Source of the DNA: Kordia sp. | Lineage (GTDB): Bacteria > Bacteroidota > Bacteroidia > Flavobacteriales > Flavobacteriaceae | Direction: 5' to 3' | Assembly (NCBI RefSeq): GCF_022447245.1 | Contig: NZ_JAKVBC010000009.1 | Coordinates: 1 to 64,000, forward strand | Length of the DNA stretch: 64,000 bases | Shown here: positions 1-9,335 of the stretch, one piece after another | How positions within the stretch are numbered: position 1 is the first letter of the stretch | Layout of the letters: every line of letters begins with the position of its first letter | The notes under the pieces: generated by a model | Database searches by the model: none | Seen by the model: only the letters and a program-made list of their open reading frames with translations | What the model was told of the DNA's origin: nothing | Made by a program: the position numbers and the translations under genes

Positions 1-33
1 AAAACCCTTATCATAACTGATAAGGGTTTTTTT
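1..33. terminator. Bidirectional intrinsic terminator
   Basis: A perfect hairpin (AACCCTTATCA arm, four-base loop, TGATAAGGGTT arm) is followed by seven T on the plus strand and preceded by A on the other. It probably ends a gene lying left of the window. Confidence 0.75.
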
Positions 34-421
34 GTGTGAGAAATTTAAGAATTTAACTTCTAATCCTTCATGCCTTCCAACTTACTAATGCTGAAGAATA
101 CTTATTTTTAGTAATAGTAAATTGTTTTTTTTTACAATCGGTATTACTTTTTTTAGATGATCATTATAGTTGCTAGATATCATAAAGATTAGTCATAATA
201 CAATATTCATGGTAATATACGCCTAACTTAGAAAGTTCCTATGGTGTATAAATCTAAGAGTGATTCACTTAGATAAATTGAAAAAAATTGAATATTCAAT
301 CAATAAGAGTTTCCTGTAAAAAGAAATGTATCAAATATTTGGAGCTTGTGAATAAATTTGAGCTCCATGTTAGCCTATTTTTGTTTCAATAGATAGAGAA
401 TAACAGTATTTATAATATAGT
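34..421. other. Intergenic stretch, no gene seen
   Basis: About 390 AT-rich bases lie between the edge terminator and the end of the minus-strand operon. I see no convincing coding frame. A hairpin with 12-bp arms (AAACCTCTTGAG / CTCAAGAGGTTT) follows at 422-452 but has no clear U tract, so it may be a processing or stabilising stem rather than a terminator. Confidence 0.5.
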
Positions 422-459
422 AAACCTCTTGAGAGATCAACTCAAGAGGTTTGTGAAAC

Positions 460-497
460 AAAAAATAGAAGCTTATTATTTTACAATAAGCTTTTTG
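460..497 (-). terminator. Terminator overlapping the stop codon of the T9SS-sorted protein
   Basis: On the minus strand the arms AAGCTTATT and AATAAGCTT flank the stop codon of the 476-1300 gene and are followed by CTATTTTTTG. The stem therefore includes the last coding codons. It is the likely 3' end of the three-gene operon running from 4200. Confidence 0.6.
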
Positions 498-1300
498 GTA
501 GTCTTACTATTATTAGACGTTATGTTAACAAGGTATAAACCAGATGCAATATTGCTTACGTCTATAGTGTTGTCTGCAGATAATTGCATTGCAATCTGTT
601 TTCCTGCATTATCAAATACTTCTATCTCAATATTTTTTATGTCAGTAGGAAGTACTATTTGTACAATATCACTTGCTGGATTCGGATATAAAGATAAAGT
701 AGACAATTCATTTTCTTCTTCAACAGATAAAGTATTAAAGTCAAATGTACTCATACCTGATACTGCCGCTGCATTAGGATCAACAACATTTACAAACTGA
801 GCCATTCCATTATCTATCATATCTGCCTGCATAAAAGATTTTAAAGGCGTAACTGTAGTAGCTAATGCTGAGTTATTTTCTAATATCCTCATTTCTCCAG
901 ATGTTGGACTTCCATTTACTGTAAAGGTAAACATATTAGAGTTGGTAGCTGCGGAAGGAGCTGGTAAAGCAGCTGGACTACCTAAAGTCTCAGTAACTAA
1001 ATATCCATCAATAGCCACTTGTCCTATGGCAGTTCCATCAAAGAGCGTTGCACTCGCAGCACTCCCTAATGAAGTTGCAGAACCTGTATCAATTGTTACA
1101 CCGTCAGGAAGGATTATGGTAAAACCATAACTCTGTACCGAAGTAGCAAAGTTATTAGAGCTTGTATTTGGTACAGCTTGTACTGTAAAGCTATATCCTC
1201 CATTATGTTGTAATGTATATGTGTAGCCATCTTGTGCTTTTAGCTGTATAGCTAGAAGAAAGATAAAGCTTGTGATCAATATTTTTATTGTATTTTTCAT
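476..1300 (-). CDS. T9SS type A sorting domain protein, secreted, unknown function
   Basis: 274 aa. It has an N-terminal signal peptide (MKNTIKILITSFIFLLAIQLKAQ is the exported leader). The middle is Ser/Thr/Ala-rich without a recognised catalytic motif. The last ~75 residues are a type A T9SS C-terminal domain: LYPNPASD, then VFDNAGKQI, then GLYLVNI and a basic tail KKLIVK. The family role of this domain is export through the type IX system and surface attachment. It is the last gene of the operon starting at 4200, four bases after the repeat protein, so it is probably co-expressed with it. Function beyond surface display is unknown. Confidence 0.85.
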   Translation of the reverse strand: MKNTIKILITSFIFLLAIQLKAQDGYTYTLQHNGGYSFTVQAVPNTSSNNFATSVQSYGFTIILPDGVTIDTGSATSLGSAASATLFDGTAIGQVAIDGYLVTETLGSPAALPAPSAATNSNMFTFTVNGSPTSGEMRILENNSALATTVTPLKSFMQADMIDNGMAQFVNVVDPNAAAVSGMSTFDFNTLSVEEENELSTLSLYPNPASDIVQIVLPTDIKNIEIEVFDNAGKQIAMQLSADNTIDVSNIASGLYLVNITSNNSKTTKKLIVK

Positions 1301-1304
1301 AAGA

Positions 1305-2726
1305 TTAGTTTTCTGGTAATTGTTCTTGAATTTGATATGTACTAAAGTTTAGGAAATTGCCTGGATGCGCTAATACATTTTGTAATAGAATAGGTGTATC
1401 AGGTGTTGTTCCAGTGTACTGTGTACCTCCATCCATATTTATATCATGTACATTATATCCATTTATTACATAGGTAGGGAAATTTAAAAAGTCCCCAGGA
1501 TCATTTAATACTTCTGAAAGTATACTTGGAGAGTCAGGTGTTGTACCTGAATATTGTACAATAGTATCTCCATTTGCATTTCCAGCCCATAAAGCCATAT
1601 CACCGCTTCCCAACTGTACTCTTGAATTAGTACCAAATACAGCAGTAGAGTTTGTGGTAAAATCTACATTTGCTGAAGGTGCTACAGATAATGATCTCGT
1701 AGCTTGTGTCATCACACCTAAATGATTTCTATGTTTTACAGTTATAAAGTAATTACCTGTAACACCTCTTAAGATAACATCAGATGTCCCATCTAAGGCA
1801 ACAATATCTCCATCACGTTGTACTAAGGCAGATGTGCCATCAATAACTAATGTATTATCTGCGCTACTTCTGATTTCAATCCACACCCAGTCAACAATAT
1901 TATCAGCAGGCGCACCTACTCCAGAAATTCCACCATTATTAAATACATTGGAGTCTGTTATCATATCTGCTGGATCATAAGGACTGATTTTAGGAATCAA
2001 ATTCCCTAAACGTAAATTATCATTCATTAAATCATCATCATCCGGGTTTAAGATAGGTCCTTGCAAGAATACCGCTGCTCGTACTCTTAAATCTACAATT
2101 TGGTTTGGATCTAAGAAACCGTTAAATTGATCAACATCAAATCCGTCACCATTGCTACCTTCGTATAATACCGTAAGTGATATATTGTCTAATGTAGTCG
2201 CTGTTAGAGCAGTAATGTCAAACCCATCACCATTACTACCTTCGTACAATACTGTCAGTGATGTATTATCGAGTGTAATTGCATCTAATGTATCTAGGTC
2301 AAATCCATCACCGTTACTTCCTTCATACAACACTGCAAGCGATGTATTATCTAGTGTGGTGGCGGCGAGTAATCTATTTGAAAACCCATCACCATTACTT
2401 CCTTCATACAATACTGTAAGCGATGTATTTTCAAGTGTAGTAGCGGCTTGAAGTCTGCTCGAGAATCCATCACCATTGCTTCCATCATATAATATTGCAA
2501 GTGAAGTATTATCAAGTGTAATAGCAGATAGTGTTCTGTTAGAGAACCCATCACCATTACTACCTTCATATAGTACTTCAAGTGAAAGATTAGTGAGTGT
2601 GATAGATGATCTACTTTCTAGGTCAAAACCATCACCATTCGATCCTTCAAACTGAGCAGCAACTTGTATACTATACAGGAGAGAAATAGACAATAAGAAA
2701 AGAATTCTTTTTTTCATCTCCTTCAT
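1305..2726 (-). CDS. Secreted protein with seven GSNGDGF repeats
   Basis: 473 aa with a signal peptide (MKKRILFLLSISLLYSIQVAAQ). Residues ~25-205 hold seven copies of a 27-residue unit containing TLDNTSLxVLYEGSNGDGF; the 81-bp period is exact in the DNA. The Asp/Asn/Gly-rich core looks like a calcium-binding or beta-roll type turn, but that is inference. The C-terminal ~270 residues are a beta-rich region with NDNLRLGNLIP and ending in short duplicated segments (TPDSPSILSEVLNDPGDFLNF and TPDTPILLQNVLAHPGNFLNF, only part of each cited). No T9SS tail is visible. Start: the ATG at 2726 is one base from the upstream stop; an ATG at 2717 follows a GGAG and is an equally good start. Middle gene of the 4200-476 operon. 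Confidence 0.75.
   Translation of the reverse strand: MKEMKKRILFLLSISLLYSIQVAAQFEGSNGDGFDLESRSSITLTNLSLEVLYEGSNGDGFSNRTLSAITLDNTSLAILYDGSNGDGFSSRLQAATTLENTSLTVLYEGSNGDGFSNRLLAATTLDNTSLAVLYEGSNGDGFDLDTLDAITLDNTSLTVLYEGSNGDGFDITALTATTLDNISLTVLYEGSNGDGFDVDQFNGFLDPNQIVDLRVRAAVFLQGPILNPDDDDLMNDNLRLGNLIPKISPYDPADMITDSNVFNNGGISGVGAPADNIVDWVWIEIRSSADNTLVIDGTSALVQRDGDIVALDGTSDVILRGVTGNYFITVKHRNHLGVMTQATRSLSVAPSANVDFTTNSTAVFGTNSRVQLGSGDMALWAGNANGDTIVQYSGTTPDSPSILSEVLNDPGDFLNFPTYVINGYNVHDINMDGGTQYTGTTPDTPILLQNVLAHPGNFLNFSTYQIQEQLPEN
2140..2660 (-). repeat. 81-bp tandem repeat array coding GSNGDGF units
   Basis: Seven copies of a segment encoding GSNGDGF recur every 81 bases (TCACCATT cores near 2147, 2228, 2309, 2390, 2471, 2552 and 2633). 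They are all in frame and are diverged between copies, so the array is not a very recent expansion. Confidence 0.9.
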
Positions 2727-2727
2727 C

Positions 2728-4200
2728 TTATGGTGCAGTTCTTACAGCTCTAAATCCTAAACGGTTATTTCCAATAGCAATTACTGTTGCTCCATCAAAT
2801 CTATCAGAAACTCTAATGAAGTTGGATGAATTTAACCAACTTCCTCCTCTAAAACCATATCCGTCTCCTGTACTGTTATTTGGCCAGTTGGCTACAGTAC
2901 CATTTCCAGTAGAACTGATAATTCCATTTCCATGAATACCTGTAAAGCTACGTCCTTGAGAAGTACCTACTGTGACACAACGCTCGTATAAGTTTCCAGA
3001 CATTTCCATGATTCCATAGTACGTTCCACCAGTTTCTTCACGGTTGTTATTGATAGCACTCGCTGCAAAGATTCCGTTACGTAATGGTCCATCAATAGTT
3101 ACATTTGTAGTTGCATAGCTTGCATTTCCTGTATTTGTTTCTGGATTGGTAATTCGCTCACTTGAAAAACCAGAGTTTACTAAATTGTATGCGTTAGAAC
3201 CAATATTAGCACTTCCCCAGGCAAATTCTCCTGATTTTGGTAATACAGGTCCGCGACATGCTTTTTCGTATTCTAATTCCGTCATTGGGCGCATTCCTAC
3301 CCAATCCATGTAGGCATTTATATCTGCTGGACTTAAATAACTGATGGGTCTATCGGGAGCAGAAGTTGTAGCACTTGCAGAGCCTCCTGTCCATGATATC
3401 GTATTTCTATCAATCTCCGAATCACTATTTTTGTGTGAAGCATCGGTAACGTCTCTATTTGTTTTTTGTATTTCAGTTAAACTGTTAAAGAATCCCAGCC
3501 ATTGAGCTTCACTTACTTCATACTTCATACAGTAAAAATCATTATATCCTTTTGGCCAGGAAGCACCTAAAGTTCCAGCTTGGTCTCCACCATTAATATT
3601 GTCTCCTGTGTAATATAAGCTTCCAGCTGTATTCGCAATTGTAATAGCATTTTCAGAAGTTACCTGATAAGAAGAAGTAGTTGCAAATCCTCCTGAATAG
3701 AATTTGTTTGATTCGTTACCAGTAGTTCCTCCCAAGTAAAAAGAACCTTCTGGTACGTATACCATTTCAATAGCAAATACTTGAATATCTATAATGTCAT
3801 CAGTATCTAAAGAGCCAATGTTCCAGCGTAATTGTGTATTTTGGAAGTTTACGCTTCCACTTCCGTCTGCAGATCTATAAATAAAAGCTCCCATACCATC
3901 AATTGTTACATCTAAAGTTGAGCCTGGTGCAGCTACTGAATTTGCTTGACTTACAATACCATGTAACCAACTTCCGTTATTTACTCTGTATTTGATAAAT
4001 ACCCAGGCTGCGTCCCAGTTAGATGGACCTGAGCTGATTCTCCATGAATTTTCCCAAAAAAGATCAAATTCTACATGTACCCAGTTTGAAGCTTCGTTCA
4101 AATTTTCAAGTGATATGTTATTCACTTGAATATTATTTGCCTTTGTCGAAGTGCTAAAGGCAAAGAAAATTAGCATTAAGAATAGTGTAAATTTTTTCAT
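2728..4200 (-). CDS. Formylglycine-generating-enzyme-like (SUMF1 fold) secreted protein
   Basis: 490 aa with signal peptide (MKKFTLFLMLIFFAFSTSTKA). Residues ~30-140 form a beta-rich N-terminal domain. From ~143 (MVYVPEGSFYLGG) to the end is the SUMF1/FGE-sulfatase fold: FYCMKYEVSEAQWLGF, RPMTELEYEKACRG, GNLYERCVT, FRGGSWLN, and LGFRAVRTAP. In this superfamily Bacteroidota members are often non-enzymatic, C-type-lectin-like surface proteins; the paired cysteines of true FGE are not evident. It is the first gene of a three-gene surface operon with the repeat protein directly downstream. Role unknown; binding or structural function is more likely than sulfatase activation. Confidence 0.8.
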   Translation of the reverse strand: MKKFTLFLMLIFFAFSTSTKANNIQVNNISLENLNEASNWVHVEFDLFWENSWRISSGPSNWDAAWVFIKYRVNNGSWLHGIVSQANSVAAPGSTLDVTIDGMGAFIYRSADGSGSVNFQNTQLRWNIGSLDTDDIIDIQVFAIEMVYVPEGSFYLGGTTGNESNKFYSGGFATTSSYQVTSENAITIANTAGSLYYTGDNINGGDQAGTLGASWPKGYNDFYCMKYEVSEAQWLGFFNSLTEIQKTNRDVTDASHKNSDSEIDRNTISWTGGSASATTSAPDRPISYLSPADINAYMDWVGMRPMTELEYEKACRGPVLPKSGEFAWGSANIGSNAYNLVNSGFSSERITNPETNTGNASYATTNVTIDGPLRNGIFAASAINNNREETGGTYYGIMEMSGNLYERCVTVGTSQGRSFTGIHGNGIISSTGNGTVANWPNNSTGDGYGFRGGSWLNSSNFIRVSDRFDGATVIAIGNNRLGFRAVRTAP

Positions 4201-4533
4201 TACTTTGATTTTGATTGTTAGTATTTAGATAAATTGTATGTGTAATCTTGTAGCATTCATATGATATATTCTTGACTATCAAAATTTGGGGTAAGTCTAA
4301 TATCGATTCAAATATATGTGAAGAAAAAGTTAAGAAGTGCAGTTTTTGTATAAATGGAAGCAAATGTTGTATAGATTGTTTTTGCGAAAAAAAAGATGAA
4401 AAAAAGTGAAAATCCCCTTGTTTGTTAACTATTTAAGAAACTAAACCGCATATACATATTTTTGAACCAATGATACGAACAACGTCAGAAATTAACCCGA
4501 AAAGTGTACCTTTAGGCTATAAAATTAACCCTT
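4201..4533. promoter_or_regulatory. Divergent intergenic region between surface operon and LytTR system
   Basis: 333 AT-rich bases separate the start of the minus-strand operon from the plus-strand regulator. It must contain both promoters. A TACCTTTA near 4508 resembles the TAnnTTTG -7 box but has no clear -33 TTG. No other gene is seen. Confidence 0.4.
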
Positions 4534-5271
4534 ATGCTAAAAGCAATTTTAATAGATGACGAGCCAAAAGCCCTGGAAAGCCTTTCCTGGGAATTGGATA
4601 ATTTTAGCGATGAGATAGAAATACTCGCTAAGTTTACTGATCCAGAGGAAGCATTGACCTATATAGAGCGAACTCCCTGTGATTGCCTTTTTTTAGATAT
4701 TGAAATGCCTACCATGGACGGGTTTCAGTTTTTAAACCGACTGAAAACTAAAGACTTTGCCGTAATTATCACCACTGCTTACAATGAATATGCTATCAAA
4801 GCCTTAAAAGAAGAGGCTATTGATTATTTATTAAAACCCATAGATATGGATGATTTGAAAGTAGCTATTTCTAAAGTAAAAAAATATATTTCTAGAAACG
4901 ATGTTTCCACTGAAAAATTTGAACGTATTCTATCTGATTACAATAGACGATTTAATAAAAAACGAATTACAATCAATACAGATGGAAAACTCATTTTTCT
5001 AGATTTAGATGACTTACTTTTCGCAGAATCTGATGGAAATTATAGTACATTGTATTTGACAAATTCAAAGAAAATAGTACTTACAAAAAAACTGAAAGAA
5101 GTCAATGCCATGTTGCCAGATGAACGATTTTTTAGAATTCACAATTCATATATTGTCAATTTAGACAAAATCAAAGAGTTTATAAAATCTGATGGTTACG
5201 TCATTTTGGTTTCTAATCATAAAATACCAATCTCAAGACAACGTAAAGCCGCGTTCTTGGAAAAATTATAA
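4534..5271 (+). CDS. LytTR-family response regulator
   Basis: 245 aa. The receiver domain occupies ~1-120 with the acidic pocket LIDDEPKA, the phospho-acceptor Asp in CLFLDIEMP, Thr in IITTAY and Lys in LLKPID. A LytTR DNA-binding domain follows at ~145-245 (LLFAESDGNYSTLYL, FFRIHNSYIVNL, VILVSNHKIPISR). Two-component output regulator, expected to be controlled by the TPR histidine kinase that starts 16 bases downstream. Its divergent neighbour is the surface operon, a possible target but unproven. Confidence 0.93.
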   Translation: MLKAILIDDEPKALESLSWELDNFSDEIEILAKFTDPEEALTYIERTPCDCLFLDIEMPTMDGFQFLNRLKTKDFAVIITTAYNEYAIKALKEEAIDYLLKPIDMDDLKVAISKVKKYISRNDVSTEKFERILSDYNRRFNKKRITINTDGKLIFLDLDDLLFAESDGNYSTLYLTNSKKIVLTKKLKEVNAMLPDERFFRIHNSYIVNLDKIKEFIKSDGYVILVSNHKIPISRQRKAAFLEKL

Positions 5272-5287
5272 AGAAAATTTAAAATGT

Positions 5288-7219
5288 ATGTACCAATTAC
5301 TTAAGAATGCATTGTTCATTCTTTTTCTCTCCTTATCTGCCGTTAGCTTTTCGCAAAGTACCGATGCTACTTTTGTGGAAGTTGCCAATGCACTTTTACA
5401 AGAGAAACCAAAAGAATATGGTGTTCTCGATATAAAGTTAAAGAGATACAAAAGAGATTCACTTCAGCTTCAACAGCTTATAGGTTTATATAAAGAGAAG
5501 AAGTATTTAGAAGGAGAGAGTTATGCATTGAATGCGATGGGTGAGTATTGTCGAAATACTTCGCAGTATGCCAAAGCAATATCATTTCACGAAAGTGCTT
5601 TAGCGGTAGCTGAACGTGCTAATAACAAACAACTTCATGTGCGGTCACTCAATATGTTAGGTGTTGTGTATCGTAGACTTGAAGATATTCGAAAAGCGTT
5701 AGATTACCATCAAGAAGCGTTGGTATTAGCAGAAAGTATCGAAGATCAAACAGATGTTGTAAAAAAGAGTATTGCCGTTTCCCTGAATAGTATGGGAAAT
5801 ATTTATTTGGTCTTAGAGCAATACGATTTGGCAGTACAACGCTTTAAGAAATCTATGAAGATTGAAGAAAGTGTTGGGAATAAATTAGGTTTGGCAATTA
5901 ATTATCATAATATAGGCTATGCTAAAGAAGCTACAGGAGATTTAGAAGGAGCTCTTGTTGATTATAAAGAATCCTTACATTATAATAATGAGATTGACTC
6001 TGATTTGGGACGCCTTATTTGTAAATCAACTATTGGTAGGATTTACATTCAACAAAAGGAATATCAAAAAGCAGTCAAAATGATCACTTCTGCTTTGGAG
6101 ATTGGAAAAGGATTGCGTGATAATTTTCATCTTTCTGGCGTGTATCTTAATTTGGGTTGGGTACATATTGAATTGGAAAACTATAAACTAGCACAAACGT
6201 ATTTGAATGAAAGCTTGACTTTATCTAAAGAGTTTAATTTAAAAAGTGCTGTTGCAGAAACGTATATGCATTTGTCTACATTGTCCAAAAGGCAAGGAAA
6301 ATTTGAAGAGGCTTTATCTTTTAGAGAGCAATCCTACGAACTGAGTGAAAAGATTCGAAATGATCAAAATTTTAGATATGTGAATGACTTGATTGTTAAG
6401 AATGATCAAGAACGTTACAGTCAAAAAATTGAAAACCTAGAAAAAGAAAATGCTACCGTAAAGCAAACGTTGAAACGAAACAAAAGCATTTGGATTACAA
6501 GTAGTGTTGTATTTGCGTTTTTGGCCATCATGATTTACATATTGTACAGACAACGTTTATTGAATAATGAGAAGGAAATTTTGACGCTAGAGCAAGACAT
6601 GTTACGCAGTCAGATGAATCCGCATTTTGTCTTTAATTCGTTAAACTCAATCAAACAATATATTATTAGTAATGAGCAAAAAAATGCTGTTCATTACTTA
6701 AATAAATTTGCAAAACTAATTCGTAAAATATTAGATGCTTCTCGTGTAAAAGTAGTGTCGTTGAGCGACGAATTGGAAACGATGGACTTATATATGAGTA
6801 TTGAAAATATTCGCTTCTCTAACGAGATTAATTTCGAAGTATTAGTGGATGAAGATATTGATCTTGATCAAATAAAGATTCCATCATTGGTATTGCAACC
6901 TTTCTTAGAAAATGCGCTTTGGCATGGATTATCGTCCAAAAAAGGAGAAAAAAATATAAAATTATCTGTCAAGAAAACCCAAGATGATTTTGTTACAATT
7001 GCTATTGAAGACAACGGAATTGGTCGTGAGGCAGCACAGAAAATCGCAGCCAATAAAATCGTAAAACGAAAATCTATCGGAATTACACTAACCAAAAACC
7101 GTTTGTCAAACTTCGTAAAAGACTTCAAAAACAGCTTCACTGTTCATTTTATGGACTTAAAAGATCAATATGAAAATCCAAGAGGAACGGAAGTTGTGCT
7201 AAATATTCCATTGCGATAG
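5288..7219 (+). CDS. TPR-repeat sensor histidine kinase (LytS/His_kinase type)
   Basis: About 643 aa from the ATG at 5288, chosen because it opens directly onto a signal peptide (MYQLLKNALFILFLSLS). A longer frame reaches back into the regulator gene. Residues ~60-370 hold tetratricopeptide repeats (for example ALDYHQEALVLAE, LAINYHNIGYAKEATGDLEG). A coiled linker and one membrane helix (SIWITSSVVFAFLAIMIYIL) precede the His_kinase domain with the phospho-acceptor His in SQMNPHFVFNSLNSIKQYI and an HATPase region (LQPFLENALWHGL, IEDNGIGREAA). The TPR part should be periplasmic. Partner of the LytTR regulator upstream. Confidence 0.92.
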   Translation: MYQLLKNALFILFLSLSAVSFSQSTDATFVEVANALLQEKPKEYGVLDIKLKRYKRDSLQLQQLIGLYKEKKYLEGESYALNAMGEYCRNTSQYAKAISFHESALAVAERANNKQLHVRSLNMLGVVYRRLEDIRKALDYHQEALVLAESIEDQTDVVKKSIAVSLNSMGNIYLVLEQYDLAVQRFKKSMKIEESVGNKLGLAINYHNIGYAKEATGDLEGALVDYKESLHYNNEIDSDLGRLICKSTIGRIYIQQKEYQKAVKMITSALEIGKGLRDNFHLSGVYLNLGWVHIELENYKLAQTYLNESLTLSKEFNLKSAVAETYMHLSTLSKRQGKFEEALSFREQSYELSEKIRNDQNFRYVNDLIVKNDQERYSQKIENLEKENATVKQTLKRNKSIWITSSVVFAFLAIMIYILYRQRLLNNEKEILTLEQDMLRSQMNPHFVFNSLNSIKQYIISNEQKNAVHYLNKFAKLIRKILDASRVKVVSLSDELETMDLYMSIENIRFSNEINFEVLVDEDIDLDQIKIPSLVLQPFLENALWHGLSSKKGEKNIKLSVKKTQDDFVTIAIEDNGIGREAAQKIAANKIVKRKSIGITLTKNRLSNFVKDFKNSFTVHFMDLKDQYENPRGTEVVLNIPLR

Positions 7220-7273
7220 TTTTTATTCATTGCGAGAAATTTTGTTTTGAATTGTATTCATTTTACTAGCTAT

Positions 7274-7543
7274 CTATGCTTCCTGAGATTTAATCTTTTC
7301 TGGGGCAGCTTGTTGCATGCTATTTATTTGATCATAATAAGTTGTATCTGAGTTTGGAGTACTATGGTTTTCTTCTTTTTGTTGATTCACTTGATTTTCT
7401 AACTTTTCTAATAATGGCTTGAGTGTTTCCATTGCTTTTTGTACAACTTTCTTTTAAAGACGAGCTATGATTGCATCTTCATGCTTGATGAGTAATTGTA
7501 GTAAATCATCAGGGATGTTGTTCTCTTCTTTTATATTTGACAT
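7274..7543 (-). pseudogene. Small hypothetical protein gene interrupted by an in-frame TAA
   Basis: A 90-codon frame from ATG at 7543 to TAG at 7274 is interrupted once, at codon 30 (TAA, 7456-7454). Before the stop it reads MSNIKEENNIPDDLLQLLIK then HEDAIIARL; after it, KKVVQKAMETLKPLLEKLE and a Gln/Glu-rich tail, helical and continuous in character. A Glu at the stop (GAA to TAA) would fit the charged helix. It was not captured as one ORF because of the stop. No family recognised. It lies convergent with the histidine kinase. Confidence 0.6.
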
Positions 7544-7638
7544 GATTGTATAGTTTTGGTTAGGTTAAAATAATACATTAAATGTAGCATAAAAATCAAG
7601 AAATATTATTCATGTTGCTGATAGTGAGTTTTTTAAAT

Positions 7639-7668
7639 GAAAAAAGCGAGCTATCGCCCGCTTTTAAA
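7639..7668. terminator. Terminator at the 3' end of the long minus-strand gene run
   Basis: The arms AAAAGCGAGC and GCCCGCTTTT (one mismatch) lie just beyond the stop of the 7684-9330 gene, with A and T runs on both sides. It probably ends the long minus-strand transcript and may work in both directions. Confidence 0.6.
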
Positions 7669-7683
7669 AGTATTTATTGATGT

Positions 7684-9330
7684 TTATTTTTCTAAAGAAT
7701 CTTTCACAATACTGTCTTTTACAACAGTTATAGAATCTTTTACAACTTCTTCTGTACGTTTTCTACTTGGATAAATATCTGAATCCGATAAGTTTTCGGT
7801 CATTTTCCATGTTTCTCCCAATTGATTTACAATTTGTTCATTCCATTTGGAAGGATGTTTGGCATCAATCCAAACTACATCTTTATAGGAAACGTCTACC
7901 AATGCTAAATCTGGTGTAGAACCTCCATCAAACTGATTGCTGTTTTCTCGTTTTGCCGCAATAGTACTAAGCATGAACAAACGTCTTTTTCCAGCGATGT
8001 CTCTAATAAATGGTCTAAATTCAACGGGTTTATTTACATTCCAGTCATACTCTTTGCGCGATTCCATTACTTTAGCCGGCATTGCAGAAACTCCTGCCAA
8101 ACCTTCTTTTTTATTAGCGTGGTTGTAATAATACACTTTATCACTTCCGTCAGCAGGAATAAAAACACTGATAGATAAACCTGTACGTTCATTTCCAATA
8201 GGTTCTAAACCAAACCAATGATATAAACCATCGTATGCATCATTTGCAGAACCAGTAAATTTAAAGTCAGTTACAAATGGTTGTTGATTTTGATCTTCTT
8301 TTAAATCTGGAATTTTCACTGCAGTTTTCTTATTCCAAGGTAATGGATCTGTAAACCCGCCTAAAAACATCATTGATTTTGCACGGATACGTGATACTTT
8401 TTCAGATAAAGTATTTTGACGTGTTAAGTACGGGTATTTTTGAACATCTTCCGCGGGAATAAATGTTCCTTTACCAATTAACAAACGCTCCATATAATCT
8501 CCAAAATCATGATCTCCAGTTTCTACTACCATTACGCCGCCAAACGTTGGATATGGGAAAAAGAAACCATTCCATTTAATCAAGCTTACAACCTGAACCC
8601 ATTTTCCTTGATCGTTTTTCATGTAGTAAGCTTCATGTGGTTCATAATTGAACAATTGCCAAGGGTTAAAACGTTGTACAACTGCGTTGTATGTATTTCT
8701 ACTAAACGCTAACGATTCTCCAATGGAAAACGTTGCTTCAATTCTATTTTCGTTTGAAAATCGAGGAGAAGGTGAGGTACTTGATACTGAAAATAATTCT
8801 TCAATATTATCTTTTGTACGTTGAATAAAATAATCTTTTGAAGGTTGTACCGCCATGGTCCATTGATTGCGATCGTCTACACGAACCAATTGTGGTGGCG
8901 AAACTTCTTGGGTTTCAGTAATTGATTCATATGCCATTGTTTTGATATTGTTGTAGGGCTGAATACGTTCGTTTCTACTCAAAGGTAGTTCTGCGATTTC
9001 TTGCAGTTTCATACTATTGTATACATTGTACGTTTGCATGTATTCATACATACCCATTGTAAATAAAATAATATAAATTAATGATACTGAAGCCAGCGTT
9101 AAAAAAACTTTCAATAGTTTCTTAGGTGTGCTGACTGTTCTTCGAAACGATCGGATTCCGAAGTATAATATTGCACCGAACACTAATAATACAGACAAAT
9201 ACTTTCTTAAAAAGAGTAAAAACGGTTGGTAATCATCTCTTAAAATAAAAAGTGCACAAAAAAGGATCAATCCTACAAGAATGAGAATGATTTTTTGTTT
9301 TGTTCCACGGTTCCAAAATCTTTTTAGCAT
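7684..9330 (-). CDS. Large membrane-anchored protein of unknown function
   Basis: 548 aa. Three hydrophobic helices lie in the first ~110 residues (IILILVGLILFCALFIL, YLSVLLVFGAILYFGI, VFLTLASVSLIYIILFTMGM), followed by ~430 soluble residues that should face one compartment. That region is rich in aromatic residues (NAVVQRFNPWQLFNYEPHEAYY, IKWNGFFFPYPTFGGVMVVE) and includes a Lys/Glu-rich tail. No catalytic motif or family is recognised. It is the last gene of the minus-strand run that includes the AAA+ ATPase, six bases after the 9336-9872 gene, so it is probably part of the same machine or pathway. Confidence 0.7.
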   Translation of the reverse strand: MLKRFWNRGTKQKIILILVGLILFCALFILRDDYQPFLLFLRKYLSVLLVFGAILYFGIRSFRRTVSTPKKLLKVFLTLASVSLIYIILFTMGMYEYMQTYNVYNSMKLQEIAELPLSRNERIQPYNNIKTMAYESITETQEVSPPQLVRVDDRNQWTMAVQPSKDYFIQRTKDNIEELFSVSSTSPSPRFSNENRIEATFSIGESLAFSRNTYNAVVQRFNPWQLFNYEPHEAYYMKNDQGKWVQVVSLIKWNGFFFPYPTFGGVMVVETGDHDFGDYMERLLIGKGTFIPAEDVQKYPYLTRQNTLSEKVSRIRAKSMMFLGGFTDPLPWNKKTAVKIPDLKEDQNQQPFVTDFKFTGSANDAYDGLYHWFGLEPIGNERTGLSISVFIPADGSDKVYYYNHANKKEGLAGVSAMPAKVMESRKEYDWNVNKPVEFRPFIRDIAGKRRLFMLSTIAAKRENSNQFDGGSTPDLALVDVSYKDVVWIDAKHPSKWNEQIVNQLGETWKMTENLSDSDIYPSRKRTEEVVKDSITVVKDSIVKDSLEK

Positions 9331-9335
9331 AGTTC

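Noticed and set aside
422-452. Strong terminator at the 12-bp perfect stem
   Set aside because: No U tract after it on either strand; the stem at 460-497 is a better 3' end for the operon.
2728-4200. True sulfatase-activating FGE
   Set aside because: No evident catalytic Cys pair and no sulfatase nearby; a SUMF1-fold surface protein is the safer call.
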